64,000 nt of DNA from the NCBI RefSeq assembly GCF_003349955.1, contig NZ_QLKQ01000024.1:1-64000 (forward strand), written 5' to 3'. The DNA comes from Azospirillum brasilense. Lineage in GTDB: Bacteria; Pseudomonadota; Alphaproteobacteria; Azospirillales; Azospirillaceae. The translations under genes and the position numbers were made by a program. Each line of letters starts with the position of its first letter. Within the stretch, counting starts at the first letter, position 1. Shown piece by piece: positions 9,529-18,107 of the stretch. A model generated the notes under the pieces. It searched no databases, was not told where the DNA came from, and saw nothing but the letters and a program-made list of their open reading frames with translations.

Positions 9529-10326
9529 ATGGCGCTCCACAGCTACCGGATCGCGCGGGAACCCTACTATCGCCCGGCCGGCGACGAGATCGCGCTGTTC
9601 GAGGCGGCCCACGCCGACCGCCTGCCGGTGATGCTGAAGGGGCCGACCGGCTGCGGCAAGACCCGCTTCGTCGAGCATATGGCGTGGCGGCTCGGCCGGC
9701 CGCTCGTCACCGTGGCCTGCAACGAGGATTTGACGGCCTCCGACCTCGTCGGCCGCTACCTGCTGGAGGCGGAAGGGACGGTCTGGCAGGACGGGCCGCT
9801 GACCCTGGCGGTGCGCCACGGCGCCATCTGCTACCTCGACGAGATCGTCGAGGCGCGCGCCGACACCACGGTCGTCATCCATCCCCTGACCGACGACCGG
9901 CGGGCGCTGCCGCTCGACAAACGGAACGAGCTGCTGACCGCCCATCCCGACTTCCAGCTCGTCGTCGCCTACAACCCCGGCTATCAGAGCGTGGCGAAGG
10001 ATTTGAAGGAATCCACCAAGCAGCGCTTCGCCGCGCTGGAGTTCGGCTATCCGGCGGCGCCCGTCGAGGCCGGGATCGTCGCCCACGAGGCCGGGATCGA
10101 CCCGGCGATGGCGCGGCGCGTGGTGGCTGTGGCCGAGCGCAGCCGCAACCTGCGCGGCCGCGGGCTGGAAGAGGGCGCCTCGACCCGCATGCTGATCCAC
10201 GCCGGCCGGCTGATCGCCCGCGGCGTCGCGCCGGAGGCCGCCTGCCGGATGGCCATCGTCCTACCGCTGACCGACGACCCCGACCTGCGCGACGCGCTGG
10301 CGGCGGCGGTCGGCGCCTGCTTCTGA
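9529..10326 (+). CDS. MoxR-family AAA+ ATPase, CbbQ/NorQ/NirQ type
   Basis: 265-residue AAA+ protein. Walker A is GPTGCGKTR, Walker [10 protein letters not shown], and sensor-1 lies in VVAYNPGY. The short length and the KGPTGCGKT context are typical of the CbbQ/NorQ/NirQ branch of MoxR ATPases, which activate metalloenzymes or other large enzymes together with a VWA-domain partner. It lies 33 bases after amiE and six bases before that partner. In P. aeruginosa the amidase operon also contains an ATPase gene (amiB), which gives a precedent for the association. Its client here is not known; the amidase or the transporter are candidates. Confidence 0.88.
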   Translation: MALHSYRIAREPYYRPAGDEIALFEAAHADRLPVMLKGPTGCGKTRFVEHMAWRLGRPLVTVACNEDLTASDLVGRYLLEAEGTVWQDGPLTLAVRHGAICYLDEIVEARADTTVVIHPLTDDRRALPLDKRNELLTAHPDFQLVVAYNPGYQSVAKDLKESTKQRFAALEFGYPAAPVEAGIVAHEAGIDPAMARRVVAVAERSRNLRGRGLEEGASTRMLIHAGRLIARGVAPEAACRMAIVLPLTDDPDLRDALAAAVGACF

Positions 10327-10332
10327 CCGGCG

Positions 10333-11997
10333 ATGGACGGCGTTGGTGGAGACATCGCCCTGGCCGATGTCGAACGCCGGCTGAGGGCCTACGGGGCGGC
10401 GTTGTGGGGAAGCGATCCGCCCTTGCGGCCCTTGGTCGGGGAGGGCGATCCGGCGGCGCAGCGGCCCCGCTTCGACGCCGACCTCGTCCGGCTGCCCGTG
10501 GTCTGGCCGTCCCTGGACCTCTACCGGGCGGCGCTGGCGCATGTCGGGGCGCACCGCATGTTCTCGCGCCCGTGGCCGGCCAAGGGGCTGAAGCCGCTTC
10601 TGACCATCGTCGTCTCGCTGGTCGAGGACGCGCGGGTCGAGCATCTGGCGATGCGGCGCCTTCCCGGCCTGCGGCGGCTGTGGGCGCCGTTCCATCGCGT
10701 CGAACCGTCGCCGTCCCTGATGGCGGCGGACCTGCTGGAGCGGCTGGCGCGCGCCTTGTTCGACCCCGGATTCCGGGACGGCAACGCCTGGGTGGACAAG
10801 GGGCAGCGGTTGTTCTTCGAACGGCCGGAGCGCTGGGACGACTCGGGGTTCAGCCTGCGGCTCGGCGGCGATCTGGCCGGCGACCTCGGCAAGACGCGGG
10901 TCCAGGTCAACGCCCGCGGGCACCGCGTCGACCCCGTCTATCGCGACGACAACGGCGGACTCTGGCTGTACGACACCCCGCCGGAGCCGCCGCGCGACGC
11001 CGACGACCCGCTGGAGGCGGTTCGGCCGGAGCCCGTGGAGGAAGAGGGCCATCGTCGAAACGCGCCGTCGCAGACACCACCGGCGCCGGCGCCGCTCGCC
11101 GTCGCCGAAACCGCCGCGCTGCGGCCGGTGGCGCGCTACCCGGAATGGGACCACCGCATCGGCCTGCACCGGCCCGATTTCGTCCAGGTGATCGAGGCCG
11201 TTCCGGAGCATGGACCGCCGTTGCTCGCGCCCGCCGATCCCCGTCTTGTCCAGCGGGTCCGTGCCCTGGTCCACCACGCGGTGGTGGCGCGGCCGGAGCG
11301 GTTGCGGCGGCAGCGGGAGGGCGACGCCCTCGACCTCGACGCCTGCGTCGCGGCGAGCGCGGCCCGGCGACAGGGGCATGCCCCGGACACGCGAGTGTAC
11401 CGGCGGGTGCGGCGGCGGGGCCGCGACCTGTCGGTCCTGTTGCTGCTCGACGCGTCGCATTCCACAAACGATCCGGCGGGGGACGGCACGGTGCTGGACC
11501 TCGAACGCCGGTCGGCCGACCTGTTGGCCGGCCCGCTGGCCGCGGCCGGCGACCGCTTCGCCCTGGCGGCTTTCCGTTCCGATGGGCGGGAGGCGGTGCA
11601 CTGGCTGCCGGTCAAGCGCTTCGCCGAGCCCTACGACGCGGCGGCGCGCGGGCGCCTCGCGGGGCTGGACGGGCGCTGGTCGACGCGGATGGGGGCGGCG
11701 ATCCGCCACGCCGGCGCGGCGCTGTCCGCCCAGCCGACGCTGCGCCGCCTGCTGCTGCTGGTCACCGACGGCGAACCGTCCGACATCGACTGCCCCGACC
11801 CCCGCCATCTGGTGGAGGACGCCCGCAAGGCGGTGCGGGAGCTGGCCGGGCGGGGCATCGACGTGGTCTGCGTGGCGCTGGGCGGCGATCCCCACACGCA
11901 TCACCGCATCTTCGGCCGGCGCAACGTGCTGCCGGTCGACCGGGTGGAGCGGCTGCCCGACATCCTCCCGGCCGTCTATGTCCGGCTGACCGGCTGA
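10333..11997 (+). CDS. VWA-domain protein, CbbO/NorD type
   Basis: 554 residues. The C-terminal 200 residues form a von Willebrand A domain with a complete metal-ion adhesion motif (DASHS, a threonine in WSTRMG, and VTDGEPSD). The N-terminal half is rich in Arg and Trp and resembles CbbO/NorD proteins, which pair with CbbQ/NorQ ATPases as client adaptors. A proline-rich linker (around residues 225-255) separates the halves. It follows the ATPase gene by six bases. No Rubisco or nitric-oxide reductase gene is in the window, so the usual clients are absent. Confidence 0.85.
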   Translation: MDGVGGDIALADVERRLRAYGAALWGSDPPLRPLVGEGDPAAQRPRFDADLVRLPVVWPSLDLYRAALAHVGAHRMFSRPWPAKGLKPLLTIVVSLVEDARVEHLAMRRLPGLRRLWAPFHRVEPSPSLMAADLLERLARALFDPGFRDGNAWVDKGQRLFFERPERWDDSGFSLRLGGDLAGDLGKTRVQVNARGHRVDPVYRDDNGGLWLYDTPPEPPRDADDPLEAVRPEPVEEEGHRRNAPSQTPPAPAPLAVAETAALRPVARYPEWDHRIGLHRPDFVQVIEAVPEHGPPLLAPADPRLVQRVRALVHHAVVARPERLRRQREGDALDLDACVAASAARRQGHAPDTRVYRRVRRRGRDLSVLLLLDASHSTNDPAGDGTVLDLERRSADLLAGPLAAAGDRFALAAFRSDGREAVHWLPVKRFAEPYDAAARGRLAGLDGRWSTRMGAAIRHAGAALSAQPTLRRLLLLVTDGEPSDIDCPDPRHLVEDARKAVRELAGRGIDVVCVALGGDPHTHHRIFGRRNVLPVDRVERLPDILPAVYVRLTG

Positions 11998-12009
11998 ATC
12001 CGCGGACGT

Positions 12010-13023
12010 CTACCGGCCGTTCAGCGCCCGCACCGCCATCGCGGCGGCGGCGGCGCGGTTCTCGACGCCGAGCTTCGCGTAGATCTGTTCCAGATGCTTG
12101 TCGACCGTGCGCGGGCTGAGGCCGAGGATTTCGGCGATGTCGCGGTTGGGCTTGCCGTTGGCGACCCACATCAGCACCTCCGCCTCGCGCGGCGTCAGGG
12201 ACAGCTTGTCCTTGAGCTGGGTGTCCTCGCCGGCGCCCGTCTCCTCGGCCAGTTGCAGGAGAATTTCGTCGGGACCGGTCTGGCCGACCGGGCTCAGGCG
12301 CAGGCGGCGGCCGTCCGTGCCGGTGGCGATCACCACGCTGTCGGGCTTGCGTCCGGGGCCGCCGGCCTGACGGTCGGCCAGCCAGCGCCGCGCCTCCTCC
12401 GGCAAGGAGACGCCGTCCCCCCCGGCGGTGCCGAAGGCCGCCTCCAACATGCGGGTGGTCTGCGGCGTGCACCACAGCACCTCGCCCCGGTGGTTGGCGG
12501 CCAGCAGGGTGCGGCCGGTGACGTCCAGCGCCGCCCGCGTGCTCTGGGCGACGCGGGCGTTGGCAAGGTGGGCGTACATGCGGGCGATCAGGGTCTCGGC
12601 GACGATGGGCTTGGTGACGTAATCCACCCCGCCGGCGGCGAAGCCCTTCAGGATGTGCTCCGTCTCGGTCAGGCCGGTCATGAAGATCACCGGGACATGG
12701 GCGACCTGGCTGCTGCGCTTGAGCTGCCGGCAGGTTTCGAAACCGTCCAGCCCCGGCATGATGGCGTCCATCAGGATCACGTCGGGGGTCACCTGCTCCA
12801 GCAGGGCCAGCGCCTTGCGGCCGTCCAGCGCCACCAGCACGGTCACCCCGGCCTCCTCCAGCGCGTCGGTCAGGAAGCTGAGGGCTTCGGGCGAGTCGTC
12901 GACGACGAGGACGACGTCACGCGGTTTGGTTACGGGCTTCATCGTCATGGCTGGACTCGTCATGGCGGGAGTTGTCATGGCGGGAATTGTCATGGCGGGG
13001 CTTGTCGTCGCGGGACTTGTCAT
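12010..13023 (-). CDS. LuxR-type response regulator
   Basis: 337 residues from the start at 13023. A receiver domain (VVDDS, phosphorylated Asp86 in ILMDAIMPG, Lys in VTKPI) is followed by a middle domain of about 100 residues resembling a degenerate PAS, and a C-terminal LuxR helix-turn-helix (LTPREAEVLMWVANGKPNRD). The start at 13023 has GGAGG 12 bases upstream. It would overlap the sensor-kinase gene by 107 bases and begin with five-residue repeats of the form MTxPA. A later start at 12942 would remove the repeats and is an alternative. It is presumably the partner of the kinase encoded just upstream on the same strand and the likely activator at the two ATACG-N8-CGTAT sites. Confidence 0.9.
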   Translation of the reverse strand: MTSPATTSPAMTIPAMTTPAMTSPAMTMKPVTKPRDVVLVVDDSPEALSFLTDALEEAGVTVLVALDGRKALALLEQVTPDVILMDAIMPGLDGFETCRQLKRSSQVAHVPVIFMTGLTETEHILKGFAAGGVDYVTKPIVAETLIARMYAHLANARVAQSTRAALDVTGRTLLAANHRGEVLWCTPQTTRMLEAAFGTAGGDGVSLPEEARRWLADRQAGGPGRKPDSVVIATGTDGRRLRLSPVGQTGPDEILLQLAEETGAGEDTQLKDKLSLTPREAEVLMWVANGKPNRDIAEILGLSPRTVDKHLEQIYAKLGVENRAAAAAMAVRALNGR

Positions 13024-16000
13024 CGCGGTGCACCGCCTCCAGCGCGGCCATATACTGGTTGAGGTCGTAATTGCTGACGAGCGTGCGCATGCGGCCGACG
13101 AAGCGCTCCAGCTCCGGATGGGCCGCGGCGATCTCGGCGAGCTTGGCCTGCATGCCGCGCACGTAGCCGATGCGGCCGAGATGGATCAGCTCGGCGATGT
13201 GGTGCTGAGGCGGCAGCTCCGAGGGGGTGAAGACCGGCGGCCCGGCGTCGGTGTCGGCCGGCGCCTCGTATTCCCATTCGATGCCGCGCAGCCGGCCGAT
13301 GCAGGCCAGCAGCTTGGGGATGGACACCGGCTTGGCGGCGAAGCCGTCGTGGGGCTGGTCGCCGTCGGAACCGGGACCGGCGCGGTCCTCCCGCGTGTCG
13401 GCGGACACCAGGATGATGGTGGTGTCGCCGTGGCCGGCGGCGCGCAGCCGCCGCGCCACCTCCAGCCCGTTCATGCCGGGCATGGAGATGTCGAGCAGGA
13501 GGATGTCCGGCCGGTGCAGTTCCGCCATGGCGAGGCAGGTCGGCCCGTCGGTCGCCTTGAACACGGTGAAGCCCAGCTCCGCCAGCAGGTCGGACAGCAG
13601 GCTGCGGTGGGCGAGGTCGTCGTCGGTGACCAGCACGGTCAGGCGCGGGCCGCGATAGCCGCGGATCGGGTGGTCGGGCTGGCTGGCGGCGGTGGACAGC
13701 ATCGCCGCCGACATCATCAGCCGCACCCGGAACAGGCTGCCCTTGCCGGGCGTGCTGGTCACGGTGATCTCGCCGCCCATCACCTCGGTCAGCAGCTTGG
13801 TGATGGTCAGGCCGAGGCCCATGCCGGGCACCATCGGGTTGGCGGCCGACCCGCGCTCGAACGGTTCGAAGATGCGCTCGCGGTCGGCCTCGGCGATGCC
13901 GGGGCCGGTGTCCTCCACCTCGAACTCGGCGATCTGGCTGCGGTGGCGCACGCGCAGGCAGACCGAGCCGGAATCGGTGAACTTGATGGCGTTGGACAGC
14001 AGGTTGATGAGGATCTGGCGGATGCGCCCCTCGTCGGTGAAGACGACCGGCGGCAGATCCTCCGGCGCGTCGAAGCGGAAGGCGATTCCCTTGGCCTCCG
14101 CCTGCAGGTGGAACATGCCGACGAGCTGGTCGAGCAGGTCGCCGAAGCGCACCTCCCCGCGGTTCAGCTGCAGCCGGCCGCTCTCGATCTTCGACACGTC
14201 GAGCAGACCGTCGAGCAGGCCGGCCAGATGCTCGGCGCTGCGCCGGATGACGCGGACGGCGTCGACCCGGTGCGGCGGCATGGCCGCGTCGCGCTCCAGG
14301 ATCTGCGCGTAGCCGAAGATGGCGCTCAGCGGCGTGCGGAACTCGTGGCCGATGCCGACCAGATAGCGGCTCTTGGCGAGGTTCGCCGCCTCGGCCGCCT
14401 CCTTCGCCTTCTGGAGCTGGGCGTCGGTGCGCTCGTGGGCCTCGATCTCCCGGATCAGCAGGGCGGTCTGCTTCTGCGTCTCCTCCTGCGCCACCCTGCG
14501 GCTCTCGCGCGCCAGGACGAACAGCCAGGTGGCGACGCCGGCGACGATCATCAGGATGAAGAAGACCTTCCACAGCGTGCTGCCGATCAGCGCCTGCGCC
14601 TCGGCGTTGACCGAGGCGACCTCGACATAGACCAGCGCCAGCACCGCGCCGACCGCCAGCGCCAGCATCAGCAGGACGCCCAGATAATGGCCGAGCCGCG
14701 CCTTCAGCGCCGTCGCCGCCCGCGGTGGCAGCACGGCGTCCAGCGCGCGGCGCAGCTGCACGCCCATCCGCGCGTCGGTCTTGCAGCCGTCGCCGCAGCG
14801 GGCGTCCAGCGAGCAGCAGAGCGAGCAGATGGCTCCGGCATAGACCGGGCAGTGGGCCATGTCCTCCGGTTCGAAGGCGTGCTGGCAGATGCAGCAGCGG
14901 ATCGCCTCCGCGCCGTTCCAGTCGTCGAAGGGGCGGCGCGCGATGTAGGTGCCGCCGCGCGTCGCCCAGGCGATGGCCGGGGCCGCGACGAAGGCGGTGG
15001 CGAAGGCGAGGAAGGGCGCGCAGACCCGCAGCGTCGGCCCCAGCGCGTCGAGGAAGGCCAGCATCGACAGCGCCGTCGCCAGCAGCATGGCGCCGACGCC
15101 CACCGGGTTGATGTCGTAGAGGTGGGCGCGCTTGAACTCGACGTGGCGCGGGCTGAGGCCCAGCGGCTTGTTCACCACCAGATCGGCGACCAGCGCCCCG
15201 ATCCAGGAGGCGGCGACGCTGGAATAGAGGCCCAGCACCGGCTCCAGCGTCTTGTAGATGCCCAACTCCATCAGCATCAGGCCGATGACGACGTTGAACA
15301 CCACCCACACCACCCGGCCGGGATGGCTGTGGGTCAGGCGGGAGAAGAAGTTCGACCAGGCGATGGAGCCGGCGTAGGTGTTGGTGACGTTGATCTTGAG
15401 CTGCGACAGCACGACGAACAGGCCGGTCAGGCCGAGGGCGAGCTGCGGCGACGGCGTCACGTACTGGAAGGCGACGAGGTACATCCGCGTCGGTTCCGCC
15501 GCCATCTCCAGCGGCACGGCGTTCTGCAGCGCCAGCACCACCAGGAAGGAGCCGAGCAGCAGCTTGATCGTGCCGATGACGATCCAGCCCGGCCCGGCGG
15601 CGACCAGAGCCGCCCACCAGCGCAGCCGCTTGGTCCCGGTGGCGGCGGGGTCGTAGGGCAGGAAGCGGATGAAATCCACCTGCTCGCCGATCTGCGCCAG
15701 CAGGGAGAACACCACCGACGCCGCAGCACCGAACAGCATCAGGTCGAAGGCGCCGCCCGCCTCCGCCGCCTGGCCGGTGAAGCTGGTCCAGGCGCTGAAG
15801 GCCTCGCGGTCCTGGACGGCGATGAACAGGAAGGGCAGGGCGTGCAGCGCCAGCCACAGCGGCTGGGTCCACAGCTGGAGGCGGCTGATGACGGTGAAGC
15901 CGTAGGCGACCAGCGGGATGACCAGGAGCGAGCTGACGACGTAGCCGGCGGCCAGCGGCAGGTCGAAGACCATCTCCAGCGCCGTCGCCATGATCGCCGC

Positions 16001-16408
16001 CTCGATGGCGAAGAAGATGAAGGTGAAGGAGGCGTAGATCAGCGACGTGATGGTCGAGCCGATGTAGCCGAAGCCGGCGCCGCGCGTCAGCAAGTCCATG
16101 TCCACGCCGTAGCGGCTGGCGTAGTAGCTGATCGGCAAAGCGCTGGCGAAGATCAGGACGGCGGCGGCCAGGATGGCGAGGGCCGCGTTGGTGAATCCAT
16201 AGCTCAGCGTGATCGCTCCGCCGATGGCCTCCAGCGCCAGGAAGGAGATCGAGCCGAGCGCGGTGTTGGCGACGCGCAACGGCGACCACCGCCGCGCCTT
16301 CCGCGCGGTGAAGCGCAGCGCGTAATCCTCCAGCGTCTGGTTGGCGACCCACCGGTTGTAGGTCCGCCGGATCGCGACCACCCTCTGGCGCCCCGCCATC
16401 GGCCCCAT
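12917..16408 (-). CDS. Hybrid sensor kinase with an NCS1-type permease input domain
   Basis: 1163 residues. Residues about 40-490 form a polytopic region with roughly twelve membrane spans that resembles purine-cytosine/allantoin (NCS1) permeases. A cysteine cluster follows (Cys505, 506, 508, 520, 528, 531, 532, 538, 542), then two more membrane spans (about 570-635), a coiled coil, a HisKA domain (His688 in GIGHEFRTP), an HATPase domain (NLLSNAIKF, DTGPGI, GMGLGL) and a receiver domain (Asp973, Lys1026). A conserved-looking tail of about 80 residues and the Arg/His/Asp repeats follow. Transporter-fused kinases are known (CbrA, CrbS, MxtR), but those use sodium-solute symporters. Its place between amidase and amide-transporter operons suggests it senses an amide, urea or a related nitrogen compound. 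AGGAGG precedes the start by four bases; ATG 16399 is an alternative. Confidence 0.9.
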   Translation of the reverse strand: MGPMAGRQRVVAIRRTYNRWVANQTLEDYALRFTARKARRWSPLRVANTALGSISFLALEAIGGAITLSYGFTNAALAILAAAVLIFASALPISYYASRYGVDMDLLTRGAGFGYIGSTITSLIYASFTFIFFAIEAAIMATALEMVFDLPLAAGYVVSSLLVIPLVAYGFTVISRLQLWTQPLWLALHALPFLFIAVQDREAFSAWTSFTGQAAEAGGAFDLMLFGAAASVVFSLLAQIGEQVDFIRFLPYDPAATGTKRLRWWAALVAAGPGWIVIGTIKLLLGSFLVVLALQNAVPLEMAAEPTRMYLVAFQYVTPSPQLALGLTGLFVVLSQLKINVTNTYAGSIAWSNFFSRLTHSHPGRVVWVVFNVVIGLMLMELGIYKTLEPVLGLYSSVAASWIGALVADLVVNKPLGLSPRHVEFKRAHLYDINPVGVGAMLLATALSMLAFLDALGPTLRVCAPFLAFATAFVAAPAIAWATRGGTYIARRPFDDWNGAEAIRCCICQHAFEPEDMAHCPVYAGAICSLCCSLDARCGDGCKTDARMGVQLRRALDAVLPPRAATALKARLGHYLGVLLMLALAVGAVLALVYVEVASVNAEAQALIGSTLWKVFFILMIVAGVATWLFVLARESRRVAQEETQKQTALLIREIEAHERTDAQLQKAKEAAEAANLAKSRYLVGIGHEFRTPLSAIFGYAQILERDAAMPPHRVDAVRVIRRSAEHLAGLLDGLLDVSKIESGRLQLNRGEVRFGDLLDQLVGMFHLQAEAKGIAFRFDAPEDLPPVVFTDEGRIRQILINLLSNAIKFTDSGSVCLRVRHRSQIAEFEVEDTGPGIAEADRERIFEPFERGSAANPMVPGMGLGLTITKLLTEVMGGEITVTSTPGKGSLFRVRLMMSAAMLSTAASQPDHPIRGYRGPRLTVLVTDDDLAHRSLLSDLLAELGFTVFKATDGPTCLAMAELHRPDILLLDISMPGMNGLEVARRLRAAGHGDTTIILVSADTREDRAGPGSDGDQPHDGFAAKPVSIPKLLACIGRLRGIEWEYEAPADTDAGPPVFTPSELPPQHHIAELIHLGRIGYVRGMQAKLAEIAAAHPELERFVGRMRTLVSNYDLNQYMAALEAVHRDDKSRDDKPRHDNSRHDNSRHDESSHDDEARNQTA
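12946..13020. repeat. Five tandem 15-base repeats inside the kinase/regulator overlap
   Basis: Five consecutive 15-base units of the type CATGGCGGGANTTGT, with a sixth partial unit to about 13035. Because 15 is divisible by three, the repeats encode pentapeptides in both overlapping genes: RHDNS-type at the C-terminus of the kinase and PAMTx-type at the N-terminus of the response regulator. Units differ at one to four positions. Confidence 0.85.
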
Positions 16409-16649
16409 TCACCCTCCTGAGGATATGTTTGTCTCACTGATTGTTTCTTGGCCCTGTTTCCGGGCATTTTCGCTAATAAATCCTCCGTCCCCGCCAGTCT
16501 GTCAGGAACAGATCGGCCAGACAACAGAGTTGAATCACGTCGTTTCTTGCGGGTGGAGGCAACTGTTCCACTCGCTTCCGGGTGGTTGCGGGCGCTCGGG
16601 CGGTTCCAGTCTCCCGCGATTTTATAACGATTTGCCGACCGGCGCCCCT

Positions 16650-16667
16650 ATACGCAAATCCACGTAT
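16650..16667 (+). promoter_or_regulatory. Palindromic operator candidate upstream of the amide transporter operon
   Basis: ATACG-N8-CGTAT, the same arms and spacing as at 8310-8327 upstream of amiE. As there, the last T of the palindrome is the first base of a -35-like hexamer and a -10-like hexamer follows after 17 bases. The operator-promoter layout is therefore the same in both places, which supports a shared activator. Confidence 0.6.
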
Positions 16668-16709
16668 TGCTGCGATGCACTGTTCGGCCAACCATCGGGC
16701 TGTCCTAAC

Positions 16710-16723
16710 GCGGAACGTTCCGC
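16710..16723. promoter_or_regulatory. Perfect 14-base palindrome before urtA-like gene
   Basis: GCGGAACGTTCCGC reads the same on both strands. It lies about 90 bases before the binding-protein start, within the expected leader or just downstream of the putative transcription start. It may be a repressor site; no protein can be assigned. Confidence 0.35.
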
Positions 16724-16813
16724 CCACCCCCCAAAAAACACCGCCTGTCCGACGGCCGCGCCCGGTTGCGCGCCGTCGTTGCAAGGCGACAACGGCGAAC
16801 ATCAGGAGGTTTC

Positions 16814-18088
16814 ATGTCCTCAGACAAGTTTGATGCGGGCAAGCCCGTTGGCGGGCTGCCGTCGCCGCTCCGCCGCAAGCTCCTCCTCGGCATGGCGGCG
16901 CTGCCGGCCGTCGGGCTGCTGCCGCGCGGCGCGCTGGCCCAGGCGCTGCCGACCGACGCCGTCAACACGACGAAGCTGGCGGTCACCGACAGCACGGTGA
17001 AGGTCGGCATCCTGCATTCCACCACCGGCACCATGGCGATCTCGGAGACCGGATCAGTCCAGGCCGAGAAGCTGGCCATCGCCCAGATCAACGAGATGGG
17101 CGGCGTGCTCGGCCGCAAGATCGAGGTGATCCAGGAGGACGGCGCCAGCGACTGGCCGACCTTCGCCGAGAAAGCCCGCAAGCTGCTGGTCGAGGACAAG
17201 GTGGCGGCGGTGTTCGGCTGCTGGACCTCGGCCTCGCGCAAGGCGGTGCTGCCGGTGTTCGAGCAATACAACGGCATGCTCTACTACCCGACCTTCTACG
17301 AGGGGCTGGAGCAGTCGAAGAACGTCATCTACACCGGGCAGGAGGCGACCCAGCAGATCCTCGCCGGGCTGGACTGGGTGACGAAGGAGAAGGGCGCCAA
17401 GAGCTTCTTCCTCATCGGCTCCGACTACATCTGGCCGCGCACCTCCAACAAGATCGCCCGCAAACACATCGAGATGAAGGGCCAGAAGGTGGTGGGCGAG
17501 GAGTATTTCCCGCTCGGCCACACCCAGTTCAACTCGGTCATCAACAAGATCAAGCTGACCAAGCCGGACGTCATCTACGCCTCGGTGGTCGGCGGCTCGA
17601 ACGTCGCCTTCTACAAGCAGATGAAGGCGGCCGGCATCGACCTCAACAAGCAGGTGCTGATGACCATCTCGGTCACCGAGGACGAGATGCTCGGCATCGG
17701 CGGCGAGAACATCGCCGGGGCCTACGCCTGCATGAAGTACTTCCAGTCACTGCAGAATCCCAACAACGAGAAGTTCGTCGCCGCCTTCAAGGCGATGTGG
17801 GGCGCCAACAGCGTCATCGGCGACGTGACCCAGGCCGGCTATCTCGGCCCCTGGCTGTGGAAGCTGACGGTGGAGAAGGCCAAGAGCTTCGACATCGACA
17901 AGATCGCCGTCGCGTCGGAAGGCATCGAGTTCAGCGGCGCGCCGGAAGGCTATGTCCGCGTCCACGGGAACCATCACCTGTGGAGCAAGACCCGCGTCGG
18001 CCGCGCCCGTCCGGACGGCCAGTTCGACGTCGTCTACGAGACGGCGGACCTCATCGAGCCGAACCCGTTCCCGAAGGGCTACCAGTAA
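16814..18088 (+). CDS. urtA: Urea/short-chain amide ABC transporter substrate-binding protein
   Basis: 424-residue binding protein of the UrtA/FmdD/AmiC family (type-I periplasmic fold). The N-terminus has a twin-arginine-like signal (PLRRKLLLG, then a hydrophobic core ending ALAQ). The mature part has the family segments [34 protein letters not shown] and [14 protein letters not shown] lies at 16804-16809, deciding the start. The family includes urea-specific UrtA and amide-binding FmdD; the neighbouring amidase and formamidase favour small amides or urea plus amides. A second copy of the domain is fused to a chemoreceptor module downstream. Confidence 0.92.
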   Translation: MSSDKFDAGKPVGGLPSPLRRKLLLGMAALPAVGLLPRGALAQALPTDAVNTTKLAVTDSTVKVGILHSTTGTMAISETGSVQAEKLAIAQINEMGGVLGRKIEVIQEDGASDWPTFAEKARKLLVEDKVAAVFGCWTSASRKAVLPVFEQYNGMLYYPTFYEGLEQSKNVIYTGQEATQQILAGLDWVTKEKGAKSFFLIGSDYIWPRTSNKIARKHIEMKGQKVVGEEYFPLGHTQFNSVINKIKLTKPDVIYASVVGGSNVAFYKQMKAAGIDLNKQVLMTISVTEDEMLGIGGENIAGAYACMKYFQSLQNPNNEKFVAAFKAMWGANSVIGDVTQAGYLGPWLWKLTVEKAKSFDIDKIAVASEGIEFSGAPEGYVRVHGNHHLWSKTRVGRARPDGQFDVVYETADLIEPNPFPKGYQ

Positions 18089-18107
18089 GGGGCGGGGCGT
18101 CGGCTTC

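Larger units (their letters stand above)
16409..16813. other. Divergent regulatory region between kinase and urtA-like operon
   Basis: 405 bases, less GC-rich than the flanking genes, with no credible gene. It must hold the start signals for both divergent operons. Visible elements are the ATACG-N8-CGTAT palindrome (16650-16667), a possible promoter abutting it (TTGCTG at 16667-16672, AACCAT at 16690-16695, 17-base spacing), a second palindrome (16710-16723) and a TATAAC at 16623-16628. No sigma-54 type GG-GC element was seen. Confidence 0.6.

Noticed and set aside
12653..16420. 1255-codon plus-strand frame opposite the sensor kinase
   Set aside because: Shadow of the minus-strand kinase; no domain can be recognised in it while the kinase has every expected motif.
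16409..16813. Sigma-54 promoter for the amide transporter, as many nitrogen genes have one
   Set aside because: No GG-N10-GC element with flanking TGGCAC/TTGC character was seen on either strand; the sigma-70-like pair next to the palindrome fits better.
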